Translations under genes and position numbers: made by a program
Assembly (NCBI RefSeq): GCF_000820515.1
Contig: NZ_JXDG01000061.1
Coordinates: 124,001 to 188,000 of the forward strand
Length of the DNA stretch: 64,000 bases
Direction: 5' to 3'
Origin: Pseudomonas batumici
Lineage (GTDB): Bacteria; Pseudomonadota; Gammaproteobacteria; Pseudomonadales; Pseudomonadaceae
Notes under the pieces: generated by a model
What the model was told of the DNA's origin: nothing
The model's input: only the letters and a program-made list of their open reading frames with translations
The model's database searches: none
Shown here: positions 50,573 to 59,670 of the stretch, piece by piece
How the letters are laid out: every line of letters begins with the position of its first letter
Position numbering within the stretch: position 1 is the first letter of the stretch

Positions 50573-51775
50573 TTAGTAGTTGACCTGGTAACCGCGACTG
50601 CTCAGGCAGTTGCCCTCGGCCTGGCGGTAGGCCTGGACCACGGCCGGCGCCGGCGCGTAGGTCACGTTGGCCGGATCGAAGCCACTTTGCTGCACGGCCC
50701 AGCGATAGCAATCCTCGCCATCCTCCTGGACCTGCTCCGGGCTCTGGCCGTTGGCCGGATACGCCACCACATCGTAGCCGTTGTCTTGCGGCTCCGGCGC
50801 CACCTGCGGCGCGGCGGCCGGCGGGTCGACCACCACGTAGTCCTGGGTATCTTCCTGATAGAGGTAATAGGCGCCGGCCGCGAGGAAAAACAGCGAGCCG
50901 CCGATCCAGACTTCCCGCGAATAATCGGGCAGGTAGCTGGTGCGAATCCCCCGTGGCGGAGCGACCACTACGTAGCGCTCGCCCTGTGGGCGATACCAGT
51001 AGCCACCGGAGAAGAAATAGTCCTCGCCGCGGTACGGCACCCGCCAGTGACGCTCGGGAAAGCGGTCGACCATGTAGCCGGGGCGATATTGCGGACCGGG
51101 GCCCCAACCGTTGCCATGCCCCTCGGGACGACCCGGCCAGCGACGATCGTCGTGGTGTTCGAAGTTGCCGCCGGGGCGATTGTTTTCGGGACGCCAGTTG
51201 TTCCCGACGGGCCCATTCGGGTTGTAGCCGTTGCGCCGGGGGATATCGGAATAGTTGCCGCGTAGCGGTTCCTGGGTCTGGCGCACGCTATCGGGGTGGG
51301 GCTGGATCGGCAGGCTGTTCTGCTGCGGCGCCGGACGAGGCTGCTGATTGGGCTCGTTCTGCGGCGGACGGCCTTGCCATTGCCCGGCCGGGACCTGCTC
51401 GTGCCGCTCGAAATGCTGATTGTTTTCCGGACGAACCTGAGGACGGATCTCCGGCGCTGGCGGACGTGGTTGCGGCGCCTGGGGACGGATCTCGGGTGCT
51501 GGTGGACGCGGTTGCGGTGCCTGGAGACGGATCTCGGGCGCTGGTGGCCGAGGGGCCGGGGCCTGCGGGCGAACTTCCGGCGGTCGCGGAGCCGGAACCT
51601 GGGGACGTGGCTGATTGTTTTGCGGACGCCCCTCATTGCCTCCCGGACGCCCTTCGGAGCGATGCTCACCCTCGTGTTTCTGATTCTCATCACCCTGGTT
51701 TTCTGCCAGCGCTTGCACACCGACACTCATACAGAGCAAACCAACACCTGCCAGACGCCAGATGCGCGATTTCAT
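50573..51775 (-). CDS. Exported proline-rich repeat protein with C-terminal DUF6515-like domain
   Basis: A 400-residue exported protein. After a signal peptide (LAGVGLLCMSVGVQALA) comes a long region of Pro/Arg/Gln with a tandem 14-residue repeat (consensus RPPAPEIRPQAPQP, three good and two degraded copies). A glycine/asparagine-rich linker follows, then a folded domain with WRVPYRGEDYFFSGGYWYRP and VVVAPPRGIRT, and a second region ending CYRWAVQQSGFDPANVTY. It is likely envelope-associated. ATG 51775 has GAGGA before it; a GTG at 51787 is also in frame. Function is unknown. Confidence 0.75.
   Translation of the reverse strand: MKSRIWRLAGVGLLCMSVGVQALAENQGDENQKHEGEHRSEGRPGGNEGRPQNNQPRPQVPAPRPPEVRPQAPAPRPPAPEIRLQAPQPRPPAPEIRPQAPQPRPPAPEIRPQVRPENNQHFERHEQVPAGQWQGRPPQNEPNQQPRPAPQQNSLPIQPHPDSVRQTQEPLRGNYSDIPRRNGYNPNGPVGNNWRPENNRPGGNFEHHDDRRWPGRPEGHGNGWGPGPQYRPGYMVDRFPERHWRVPYRGEDYFFSGGYWYRPQGERYVVVAPPRGIRTSYLPDYSREVWIGGSLFFLAAGAYYLYQEDTQDYVVVDPPAAAPQVAPEPQDNGYDVVAYPANGQSPEQVQEDGEDCYRWAVQQSGFDPANVTYAPAPAVVQAYRQAEGNCLSSRGYQVNY
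51440..51600 (-). repeat. Tandem 42-bp coding repeat
   Basis: About three good and two degraded copies of a 42-bp unit encode the APQPRPPAPEIRPQ repeats of the proline-rich protein. Length variation between strains is expected. Confidence 0.7.
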
Positions 51776-51874
51776 TCCATTCCTCACTGCGGTTCAGGGC
51801 TTAACCATAAGACTGGGAAAGCGAATTCCGGTTCTGCGACACTCTACCAGTCACACAACTTATTTTACGCCCAA

Positions 51875-51904
51875 TAAAAAAGGGAGACCCGTCGGCCTCC
51901 CCTT
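51875..51904 (-). terminator. Intrinsic terminator on the minus strand, facing no upstream gene
   Basis: The minus-strand RNA folds AAGGG(G)AGGCC-GACG-GGTCTCCCTT, a 10-bp stem with one bulge and one G-U pair and a tetraloop, followed by a TTTTTTATT tract. It sits upstream of the 51775 gene, so it must end transcripts that begin to its right, in a region with no recognisable gene. Confidence 0.75.
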
Positions 51905-52180
51905 GAAAACTTCGTCCGTGCTCGACGCTTTTGACGCCGGCTCACCTCACACCGTCTTCTGGACAGCGTGTAGCCCGGTGGCCGGCGCAACCCTGTGGGA
52001 TTGTCGGCCGCGGCTGGCCTGATTCGGCGGGCCGCACTGGACTGGGGTGGCTGTCTCGATGGTGAACGTACTGGCGAGACAGGCCACGGGTCCGGGCAGT
52101 GATTCTGGTGATAAGCATAGGCCCGAGGCGACGACACAGGATTGCGAACATTGCTCGAATAAACATGACTTGCGCAATTT
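51875..52180 (-). ncRNA. Candidate small RNA or lost-gene transcript, about 300 nt
   Basis: The gap 51776-52228 (453 bp) has no convincing CDS; the best minus-strand frame (74 codons, 51942-52166) has no ribosome-binding site and odd composition. It does contain, on the minus strand, promoter-like A+T-rich sequence with TTGCGCAA (52170-52177), a 12-bp hairpin with one bulge (52047-52058 with 52075-52087), and a strong terminator at the end. The divergent Lrp regulator gene suggests that it is controlled by Lrp. Either a small RNA or a decayed gene fits. Confidence 0.4.
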
Positions 52181-52228
52181 TTAACTTAAGATAGATAATT
52201 TACCGCAATAGTTACTAGAAAGGCCTGA

Positions 52229-52711
52229 ATGATGAGCAAACTCGACCGATACGACCTGAGCATTCTGGCGGAATTGCAGCGCGATGCCCGCATCTCCAAC
52301 CAGGAGCTGGCCGAACGTATCGGCCTGTCGCCGTCGCCCTGTTCGCGACGGGTCAAGCAGTTGGAGGACGACGGTTACATTTCCCGCCAGGTGGCGTTGC
52401 TCGACCGCAAGATGCTCGGTTTGAGCCTGACCGCCTATGTGCTGATCGGCATGGACCGGCATACGCCGGAGCGCTTCGAAAACTTCGAGGCGGCGATCCG
52501 CAGCTTGCCGCAGGTGCTGGAATGCAGCCTGGTGACGGGGATGGACGCCGACTATCAGTTGAAGGTGGTGGTGCCGGACATGGATCACTACCAGAAACTG
52601 CTGCTGGGGCACCTGACCCGCATCGAAGGGGTGACCAGCGTGCGCTCCAGCTTTGTGCTGAACCAGGTGCTCAACAGCACGGAATTGCCATTGACCCATT
52701 TGCGCAGTTGA
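52229..52711 (+). CDS. Lrp/AsnC-family regulator
   Basis: A 160-residue feast/famine regulator with HTH (LDRYDLSILAELQRDARISN, then ELAERIGLSPSPCSRRVKQLE) and a RAM domain (YVLIGMDRHTPERF to CSLVTGMDADYQLKVVVPD). It differs from the Lrp protein near yedA, particularly in SPSPCSRR, which is the pattern of the Lrp subgroup of DecR/YbaO-like regulators of amino-acid degradation. Its usual divergent partner gene is missing here; the divergent region instead holds the candidate small RNA. ATG 52229 is followed by a second ATG. Confidence 0.9.
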   Translation: MMSKLDRYDLSILAELQRDARISNQELAERIGLSPSPCSRRVKQLEDDGYISRQVALLDRKMLGLSLTAYVLIGMDRHTPERFENFEAAIRSLPQVLECSLVTGMDADYQLKVVVPDMDHYQKLLLGHLTRIEGVTSVRSSFVLNQVLNSTELPLTHLRS

Positions 52712-52797
52712 TCGCTTTATTGCCCGAGATCAGCTGGGCTCCCGTCCATGGCGTATAATCGAGCGGTTTTTCACCCCGCTCGCGCTGGAGAGGTCCG

Positions 52798-53007
52798 ATG
52801 GATCCTGCCGTATTCGAAGAGTGGATGATGACCGGCCTGGTCAGCATCCTGATCATTTTCATGGGTTTCATCGTCTGGGACCTGGCGAAGAAATCCAAGG
52901 CCGGCCGCTTCGGCACCCTTATCCTGTTCTTCGTGTTGGGCCTGGGCATCGTCGCGTTCGTGATCAAGAGCGTGGTGATCGGGCTGATCGAATCCGGGTC
53001 GCTGTAA
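52798..53007 (+). CDS. DUF2788-family small membrane protein
   Basis: A 69-residue protein with two transmembrane helices (about 11-30, GLVSILIIFMGFIVWDLAKK, and 42-62, LFFVLGLGIVAFVIKSVVIG) joined by a short basic loop (KKSKAGRFG). This is the DUF2788 pattern known in Pseudomonas. Function is unknown. A GGAGAGG site precedes the ATG at 52798. It converges on rluE. Confidence 0.85.
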   Translation: MDPAVFEEWMMTGLVSILIIFMGFIVWDLAKKSKAGRFGTLILFFVLGLGIVAFVIKSVVIGLIESGSL

Positions 53008-53019
53008 AGCAGCGGCAAG

Positions 53020-53652
53020 CTACAAGCGCGCCGGCACTTCACGCCACTGACCTTGATCCAGCCCCTCCAGGGTCCAGTCGCCGATGCGCACCCGCACCAG
53101 GCGCAAGGTCGGCAAGCCCACCGCCGCGGTCATGCGCCGCACCTGGCGGTTGCGCCCCTCGCGAATGATCAACTCCAGCCAAGCGGTGGGAATGCTCTGG
53201 CGAAACCGCACCGGCGGGTTGCGCGGCCAGAGCTCGGGCTCGTCGATTTGCCGGGCCTGGGCCGGCAAGGTCATGCCGTCGTTCAACTCCACGCCCTTTT
53301 GCAACTGCTCGATCTGCCCGGCGCTCGGCACGCCCTCGACCTGCACCCAATAGGTTTTCGCCAGCTTGTGCTTGGGGTCGGCGATGCGTGCCTGGAGCTG
53401 GCCGTCGTTGGTCAGCAACAGCAGGCCTTCGCTGTCGCGGTCCAGCCGGCCGGCGGGGTAGACGCCGGCCACGTCGATAAAGTCCTTGAGGGTCGCGCGC
53501 CCTTCACCGTCGCTGAACTGCGTCAGCACATCGAAGGGTTTGTTGAACAGGATCAGCTTGGGTTCGGCCGGCGGGGCCTTGGCGACCCGACGCGGCGCAA
53601 CGGGAGTTTTTGCGGCCGAACGACGCACAACGGGACGGGGTGGACGAGACAT
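53020..53652 (-). CDS. rluE: Ribosomal large-subunit pseudouridine synthase E
   Basis: A 210-residue RsuA/RluE-family enzyme. After a basic N-terminal extension (about 30 residues) comes KLILFNKPFDVLTQFSD, the catalytic motif PAGRLDRDSEGLLLLT with its aspartate, and REGRNRQVRRMTAAVG. RluE makes pseudouridine at position 2457 of 23S rRNA. No S4 domain is present, which fits RluE rather than RluB/RsuA. A REPIN lies upstream. Confidence 0.9.
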   Translation of the reverse strand: MSRPPRPVVRRSAAKTPVAPRRVAKAPPAEPKLILFNKPFDVLTQFSDGEGRATLKDFIDVAGVYPAGRLDRDSEGLLLLTNDGQLQARIADPKHKLAKTYWVQVEGVPSAGQIEQLQKGVELNDGMTLPAQARQIDEPELWPRNPPVRFRQSIPTAWLELIIREGRNRQVRRMTAAVGLPTLRLVRVRIGDWTLEGLDQGQWREVPARL

Positions 53653-53724
53653 GGCAAGGAGGACATCTGAGGATCAGGAGCCGCCATGCTAGGGCGTGTC
53701 AGCCGTTATTTCCAGATGCGCGTA

Positions 53725-53824
53725 TGTAGGAGCCGGCTTGTCGGGACGCCGCACCGCGGCGATGGCGTTCGTCAGAACGCCGCAAGACTTGAGGACCTCA
53801 TCGCCGGCAAGCCGGCTCCTACAA
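53725..53824. repeat. REPIN with altered left arm
   Basis: The left arm GTAGGAGCCGGCTTG is followed by TCGGGACGCCGCACC rather than the usual CTGGCGAT. The right arm is standard (CATCGCCGGCAAGCCGGCTC). It lies between the divergent-side rluE start and the amn stop. Confidence 0.75.
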
Positions 53825-53861
53825 TGACCGCATTTCACCCGATTGACGGCGTAAGCCGTGC

Positions 53862-55334
53862 TTAACGGAACGGCGGCTCGTCAAAGCTGCGCAGTTTGCG
53901 CGAGTGCAGCGAATGCAGCTCGGTGCGCAGCAGGTCCACCGCGGCAATACCGATCTTCAAGTGCTGGCTGACCGCCCGCTCATAGAAGGCGTTCGCCGAA
54001 CCCGGCAGCTTGATTTCACTGTGCAGCGGTTTGTCCGAGACACAGAGCAAGGTGCCGTAAGGCACCCGCAGGCGATAACCCTGGGCGGCGATGGTGCCGC
54101 TTTCCATGTCCACGGCCACGGCGCGGGACAGGTTGATCAACGGCCGCTCCTGGGCCCAGCGCAGTTCCCAGTTACGGTCGTCGTAGGTCAGCACGGTACC
54201 GGTGCGCAGGCGCTTCTTCAGGTCGTCGCCGCGCTCGCCGGTGACGTTGGCCGCCGCCTGTTGCAAGGCCAGCTGCACTTCGGCCAGGGCCGGGATCGGG
54301 ATATTCGGCGGCACCACCCGGTCGAGAATCCCGTCGCGCCGCATATAGGCGTGGGCCAGCACATAGTCGCCGATGGTCTGGGATTGGCGCAGGCCGCCGC
54401 AGTGGCCGATCATCAGCCAGCAGTGCGGACGCAGTACCGCCAGGTGGTCGGTGATGTTCTTCGCGTTGGACGGCCCGACGCCGATGTTCACCAGCGTCAC
54501 GCCATGCCCGTCGGCGGCCTGCAGGTGGTAGGCCGGCATCTGGTAGCGGTGCCAGACCACACCGGCGACCATGGCCTGGGCCTCGCCGTACTCCATGCTC
54601 TTGTCGATGATCACGTTGCCCGGCAGCACCATGCGCACGAAACGCGGGTCGTCACGCAGTTGTTGCAGGCCATGGAGGATGAACTGGTCGACATAGCGGT
54701 GGTAGTTGGTCAGCAGGATCCACGGCTGTACATGGCGCCAGTCGCTGCCGGTGTAGTGCACCAGGCGCCGCAGGGAGAAATCCACCCGGGCGGCATCGAA
54801 CAACGCCAGGGGCAGGGGCGAGGTGTTTTCCCAGTCGTGCAGGCCATCGGCGATATCGTCGGTGGCGGCCGACAGGTCGGTGCTCGGGAAAACCCGCGCC
54901 AGGGCCGAGGCGGTGACGCCGGAGCCGGCCAGCTCATCACCCTGCTCGACCACGTAGGGATAAGGGATGTTCTGTTCGCTGACGCCAACCTCCACCGTGA
55001 CGGTGAAGTCGCGCATCAGCGGCACCAGTTGTTCCAGCAGGTATTTGCGGAACGCCGCCGGGTGCGTGACGGTGACGCTGTAGGTACCCGGCAACTGGAC
55101 CTTGGCATAGGCCCGGGTGGTGGCGGGGACTTCACCCTGGTAGGTGTAGGTCAGGCGCAGTTCAGGGTAGCGGAACAGGGCGCGCTGGTCGGCGTCAGGT
55201 TCGACGCGGTCCTTGAGGTAACGCTTGAGCGCTTGGCTCAGGGCGCTGGTGGCACGCTCGTGGAGTTCGGCCAGACGGTCCACGGCTTGTTCGGGGGATT
55301 GCACGACAATAAAAGCTTCGGTCACGGGGAGCAT
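53862..55334 (-). CDS. amn: AMP nucleosidase
   Basis: A 490-residue AMP nucleosidase. The N-terminal regulatory domain (about 1-170) is followed by the nucleosidase domain with MLPGNVIIDKSMEYGEAQAMV, LVNIGVGPSNAKNITDHLAVLRP, MIGHCGGLRQSQ and VDMESGTIAAQGYRLRVPYG. It splits AMP to adenine and ribose 5-phosphate and helps control the adenylate pool. Length matches E. coli Amn (484). ATG 55334 is used; its ribosome-binding site is modest. Neighbour order amn-aidB-ladS agrees with other Pseudomonas. Confidence 0.94.
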   Translation of the reverse strand: MLPVTEAFIVVQSPEQAVDRLAELHERATSALSQALKRYLKDRVEPDADQRALFRYPELRLTYTYQGEVPATTRAYAKVQLPGTYSVTVTHPAAFRKYLLEQLVPLMRDFTVTVEVGVSEQNIPYPYVVEQGDELAGSGVTASALARVFPSTDLSAATDDIADGLHDWENTSPLPLALFDAARVDFSLRRLVHYTGSDWRHVQPWILLTNYHRYVDQFILHGLQQLRDDPRFVRMVLPGNVIIDKSMEYGEAQAMVAGVVWHRYQMPAYHLQAADGHGVTLVNIGVGPSNAKNITDHLAVLRPHCWLMIGHCGGLRQSQTIGDYVLAHAYMRRDGILDRVVPPNIPIPALAEVQLALQQAAANVTGERGDDLKKRLRTGTVLTYDDRNWELRWAQERPLINLSRAVAVDMESGTIAAQGYRLRVPYGTLLCVSDKPLHSEIKLPGSANAFYERAVSQHLKIGIAAVDLLRTELHSLHSRKLRSFDEPPFR

Positions 55335-55449
55335 CCTGTCTTCTGATGTTGCAGACCCTCATCTTGCCTGCAACCTGCTCGGACTGAAACACCGGCTTAT
55401 CAGACCACGGCATTTGCCTTCACACAAAGCCACAGGCAGACGCGCTACT

Positions 55450-55522
55450 TGTAGGAGCCGGCTTGCTGGCGATTGCGATGTCACATTCACCGCCGCTATC
55501 GCCAGCAAGCCGGCTCCTACAG
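55450..55522. repeat. REPIN (short spacer)
   Basis: Arms GTAGGAGCCGGCTTGCTGGC and its complement, close to the aidB stop and upstream of amn. Confidence 0.85.
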
Positions 55523-55551
55523 TACAGCGTTGCCCCTGGACACCCATGGCG

Positions 55552-57201
55552 TCAGAAACCCTGCGGGGTCGAGCGGGCGACAATGGCCTCGACATTCACC
55601 CCACGGGGCAAGGTGCCGTAGACCCGCCCTCCCGCCGCCAGCCGGCTGGCGATAAAACCGTCGCTGACCTCGGCATTGCCCGCCTCCAGCAGCAACTTGG
55701 CCTGCAACGCCAACGCGATGTCCTCGGTCAGTTGCCGGGCGCGGTACTGGATATCGTGGGTGTCGGTGAACGCCAGCTTCAAGTGTTCGATATGCCGGGC
55801 CAGGCGCTTGTCCCCGTGACCGTCGCCCAACTCGCTGAACAACACTTCCAGTACGCCGGGCTCCTTGGACAACGAACGCAGCACATCCAGGCACTGCACG
55901 TTCCCCGAACCTTCCCAGGTCGAGTTGACCGGCGCCTCGCGGTACAGCCGCGGCAGGATGCTGTCCTCCACATACCCCGCGCCGCCCATGCACTCGGCGG
56001 CCTCGTTGATCATCGCCGGGGCGCGCTTGCAGATCCAGTATTTGCCCACGGCCGTCACCAACCGGGCGAATTTCGCTTCATGCCCGTCCCCCAGATGATC
56101 CAGCGCCCGGCCCATGCGCAGGCTCAAGGCCAGCGCCGCCTCGCTCTCCAGCGCCAGGTCGGCCAGCACGTTCTGCATCAACGGCTGCTCGCTGAGCACA
56201 CGGCCACCGACCAAGCGATGGGCACAATGATGACTGGCCTGGGTCAGCGCCTGGCGCATCAAGGCACTGGAACCGACCATGCAATCGAAACGGGTCATCG
56301 CCACCATCTCGATAATGGTCGGCACGCCGCGCCCTTCCTCGCCGATCATCCAGGCCAGGGCGCCGCGGAACTCCACTTCGCTCGAAGCGTTGGAGCAGTT
56401 GCCCAGCTTGTTCTTCAAGCGCTGGATATAGAACTGGTTGCGACTGTCATCCGGACGATGCCGGGGCAGCAGGAAACAGGTCAGGCCCTTGTCGGTCTGG
56501 GCCAGGGTCAGGAAGGCGTCGCACATCGGCGCCGAGCAGAACCATTTGTGCCCCACCAGCTCATAGGCCTGCCCCGGGCCAGTGGCGCCGACGGGATAAG
56601 CCCGGGTGGTGTTGGCACGCACGTCGGTACCACCCTGCTTCTCGGTCATGGCCATGCCGATGGTGGCCCCGCGCTTGTGGGCGATGCCAATGTTACGTGG
56701 GTCGTACTGGGTACTGAGGATGCTCGGCAGCCATTGCCCGGCGATATCCGGCTGCAAACGCAACGCCGGTACACAGGCAAACGTCATGGTCAGCGGGCAG
56801 CCGGTACCGGCCTCGGCCTGGCTGTGCAGGTAGGTCATGGCGGCACGTGCCACATGGGCGCCGTCCTGCGGATCGGTCCAGGGCAACGACGGCAGGCCGT
56901 GTTCGACGGCGGTGCGCATCAGCTCGTGATAGGCCGGGTGAAATTCCACCAGGTCCTGGCGGTGGCCATAACGATCATGGCTGACAAACACCGGTTTGTT
57001 CTGGTTGGCGAGAAAACCCGCCTCCATCAGCGGCCCGCCGGCCAGTGCGCCATAGGCCTCGATACGCGCTTCGGCCCAACTGGCGCCGAAGCGCCGCGCC
57101 CACTCCTGCAGCGGCAGGTCGATGCGATAGAGATTGATACCGTCCAGCGACGGCGGCTGGTTGGTGACCTCGTGGGTTTCAGCGTATTGATGGAGGTTCA
57201 T
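55552..57201 (-). CDS. aidB: AidB-like acyl-CoA dehydrogenase
   Basis: A 549-residue flavoprotein of the AidB branch of acyl-CoA dehydrogenases (E. coli AidB is 541). Distinctive parts are IGIAHKRGATIGMAMTEKQGGTDVRANTT, GHKWFCSAPMCDAFL, NEAAECMGGAGYVEDS and the catalytic-site EAPVNSTWEGSGNVQCLD. AidB is induced in the response to alkylation damage and binds DNA; whether it acts as a dehydrogenase or destroys alkylating agents is debated. ATG 57201 follows AAGGAG. It lies between ladS and amn. Confidence 0.92.
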   Translation of the reverse strand: MNLHQYAETHEVTNQPPSLDGINLYRIDLPLQEWARRFGASWAEARIEAYGALAGGPLMEAGFLANQNKPVFVSHDRYGHRQDLVEFHPAYHELMRTAVEHGLPSLPWTDPQDGAHVARAAMTYLHSQAEAGTGCPLTMTFACVPALRLQPDIAGQWLPSILSTQYDPRNIGIAHKRGATIGMAMTEKQGGTDVRANTTRAYPVGATGPGQAYELVGHKWFCSAPMCDAFLTLAQTDKGLTCFLLPRHRPDDSRNQFYIQRLKNKLGNCSNASSEVEFRGALAWMIGEEGRGVPTIIEMVAMTRFDCMVGSSALMRQALTQASHHCAHRLVGGRVLSEQPLMQNVLADLALESEAALALSLRMGRALDHLGDGHEAKFARLVTAVGKYWICKRAPAMINEAAECMGGAGYVEDSILPRLYREAPVNSTWEGSGNVQCLDVLRSLSKEPGVLEVLFSELGDGHGDKRLARHIEHLKLAFTDTHDIQYRARQLTEDIALALQAKLLLEAGNAEVSDGFIASRLAAGGRVYGTLPRGVNVEAIVARSTPQGF

Positions 57202-57291
57202 GTCGGGCTCCTTTGAGAAGTGGCTTCGCAGAGAAAGGCCAGGAACCCCAGTGAATCACGCGTACCGCGGCGAAAACAGTGACATAAGCGC

Positions 57292-59670
57292 CTAAATACC
57301 GGCGCTTTCGCCCTCTGCAGGCGCCAACAGACGGCGAGCCAGCAGGTGCTGCAACTCGTCGAAACGCACCGGCTTGTACAAGGTGTCCGTGACGCCGGCC
57401 GCCAGGCAACGCTCGCGCTCCAGCGGGTCGGTCGAACTGACCAGGGCCAGGATCGGCAACTCGGCACCGCCGGGCAGCGCCCGCAGCTGTCGGCAGAGCA
57501 AGGTCTCGGCCGTCGGTTGCGGCGGACAGTCAAGCAGCAGCCCGTCCACCGTCTGCCCACCCAGGACATCGAGCGCGGCCCGGGCATCGTTCGCCGTGAA
57601 CACCCGATACCCCAGCTTGAGCAACATACCGCGCACCACCAACTGGCTGACGCTGTTGTCATCCACCAGCAACAGGGTGCAGTCCCGCGGCGCACGCGGT
57701 GCCGACACCGGGCGCGACACCCTCGGGCTCAACACCTCGACCTCCACCTCGAGCTGGAAGCGACTGCCCATGCCAAGCTCCGACTGATGGGTGAGGTGCC
57801 CGCCGAGCAAGTCGATCAGCTGCCGACAGATCGCCAGACCAATGCCCAGACCGCCGTACTCACGGGTCATCGAGCCGTCGAGCTGGAAGAAACGCTGATA
57901 GAGCGTGGCTTCATCCAGGTCGATGAAACCGATGCCGCTGTCGATCACCGCGAACGACAGGGCCCAGTGCTGCGCCGCTGCCGGCCGACCGCTGACCCGC
58001 AGCACCAAGCCACCTTCGCGGGTGAACTTGATGGCATTGTCCACCAGACATTCCAGGCACTGCACGATCTTCTCGGCATCACCCTGGAAACTGTCCGGCA
58101 CGTCGTCGGCCACTTCAATGGCGAAATGCAGGCCCTTGCCCTGGACACGTCCGCCGAACTGCTCCTGCAAGCCGTCCAGCAAACGGCGCAAGCCGAACGA
58201 CTGGGTGCTCACCTTGAGCCGACCGGCCTGCAACTCGGTCAGGATCAGGATGCCATTGACCATGCGCATCATGTCCCGGGCGGAACCGGCCGCCGTCTGC
58301 TGGTATTGCGCAAGCTCCGGGTCCAGTTCCAGGGTCTGCATCAACTCCAGGGAGCCGATCACGCCGTTCATCGGCGTGCGCAGCTCATGGGTGACGGTGG
58401 CGAGGAATTCGTCCTTGAGACGGTTGCTGTTGGCCAGCTCGCGGTTCAGCACTTCCAGCTTCTGCCCGGACTCCAGCAAGGTCTGCGCCTGCTGCTCGCG
58501 CATGGTGTTGATCCGGTCGGCCAGGGCCAGGGACAACAGGCCGACCTCCAGGGCCGAGCCGATCTGGCTGGCGTACATGGTCAGGAAGACGTTCGGCAGG
58601 TAGCCCAGCACCATCAGGGTATTGACCAACCCGCCCAGCAGGAACGCCGACCAGGCGATGATGAAGTAGCGCGCCACCCGCAACCCACAGCACCAGGCGC
58701 TGATCCCGGTAACGAAAATGGTTACGGTGAACGCCAGGGCCAGGACCGTTGCCAGGCGCAGGGCCAGGGCATAGCTGGTCATCAGCGACAGTACCGTGAC
58801 CACCGTGCTATAGGCCATCAACAGCAGCAACAGCCGGTCCAGCCAGCGAGTGTGGGCGGCCGTGTGCAGGAAGCTGCGGGTGAACTGGCAGCCGAAGAAA
58901 CCCGCCAGGCCGATGAAGAAGGGCGTCGAAGCATTGGCCCAGCCGGGGTTGTTCGGCCAGAAATACTGCACCGCCGCACCGTTGACCGACAGCTGGTAGA
59001 AGCCGAACGAGGCGATGTAGAAGATGTAGTAGAGGTAGCTGGTGTCCCGCACGCTGAGGTAGATGAACAGGTTGTAGACCAGCATCCCCAGCAGCACGCC
59101 ATAGATCAGCCCCAGGACATAGAGGCGCACCGGCTGGTCTTCGAGGTAGGCCTGCATCGACCAGAGGGTCAGCGGCGCCTGCATCGAGCCTTCGGTTTGC
59201 AGCCGCAGGTAGACGGTCTTGCTTTGGTTGGGAGCGAAATCCAGCTCGAACAGGTAGTTGTTCTGCTTGATCGGTCGGCTGGCGAACGACAACTCATTGC
59301 CGGTGCGCTGGGCCAGGCGGTAGCCGCCACTAGCGTCCGGCACATAGAGCTCGATGTGTTTCATCGGCGGATAGGCCAACTCCAGCAACCAGATGCGCCG
59401 GGCGTCGGGATGCTTGGGGGTGTAGGTCAGGTCGACCTTGAGCCAGAACGCCGACAGCGAGTAGCCGGCATTGAGCGAAGCCTTGTCGTGCTGATGAAAG
59501 CGCGCGGTCATGGCGGGCGACGTGACCTGCGCGATATCGGCCTGGCCGCTCGCGTCTTCGTACACCTGCATGACCCGGCCCAGAGGCAGACTCTGAGTGG
59601 ACTCATCAAACTCGACTGCACTCGCCAACAGCGGCAGCCAGCTCAACAAAATCAGCAGCAAATAGCGCAT
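57292..59670 (-). CDS. ladS: Hybrid sensor kinase LadS
   Basis: A 792-residue hybrid kinase. Signal peptide, a periplasmic 7TMR-DISMED2 domain (about 30-170), seven transmembrane helices (about 183-380), a histidine-kinase domain (H in THELRTPMNG), an ATPase domain (NAIKFT and GGLGIGLAICRQL) and a C-terminal receiver (LLVDDNSVSQ; phospho-acceptor D in GLLLDCP) follow in order. Length and neighbours (aidB, thiD, thiE, hemL) match P. aeruginosa LadS, which stimulates the Gac/Rsm pathway, favouring biofilm over motility, in response to calcium. No other Gac/Rsm gene is in the window. Confidence 0.93.
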   Translation of the reverse strand: MRYLLLILLSWLPLLASAVEFDESTQSLPLGRVMQVYEDASGQADIAQVTSPAMTARFHQHDKASLNAGYSLSAFWLKVDLTYTPKHPDARRIWLLELAYPPMKHIELYVPDASGGYRLAQRTGNELSFASRPIKQNNYLFELDFAPNQSKTVYLRLQTEGSMQAPLTLWSMQAYLEDQPVRLYVLGLIYGVLLGMLVYNLFIYLSVRDTSYLYYIFYIASFGFYQLSVNGAAVQYFWPNNPGWANASTPFFIGLAGFFGCQFTRSFLHTAAHTRWLDRLLLLLMAYSTVVTVLSLMTSYALALRLATVLALAFTVTIFVTGISAWCCGLRVARYFIIAWSAFLLGGLVNTLMVLGYLPNVFLTMYASQIGSALEVGLLSLALADRINTMREQQAQTLLESGQKLEVLNRELANSNRLKDEFLATVTHELRTPMNGVIGSLELMQTLELDPELAQYQQTAAGSARDMMRMVNGILILTELQAGRLKVSTQSFGLRRLLDGLQEQFGGRVQGKGLHFAIEVADDVPDSFQGDAEKIVQCLECLVDNAIKFTREGGLVLRVSGRPAAAQHWALSFAVIDSGIGFIDLDEATLYQRFFQLDGSMTREYGGLGIGLAICRQLIDLLGGHLTHQSELGMGSRFQLEVEVEVLSPRVSRPVSAPRAPRDCTLLLVDDNSVSQLVVRGMLLKLGYRVFTANDARAALDVLGGQTVDGLLLDCPPQPTAETLLCRQLRALPGGAELPILALVSSTDPLERERCLAAGVTDTLYKPVRFDELQHLLARRLLAPAEGESAGI

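Noticed and set aside
51942..52166. 74-codon minus-strand gene divergent from the Lrp regulator
   Set aside because: No ribosome-binding site, composition rich in Arg, Pro and His like a random frame, and two overlapping frames of the same length exist. A non-coding RNA or gene remnant fits better.
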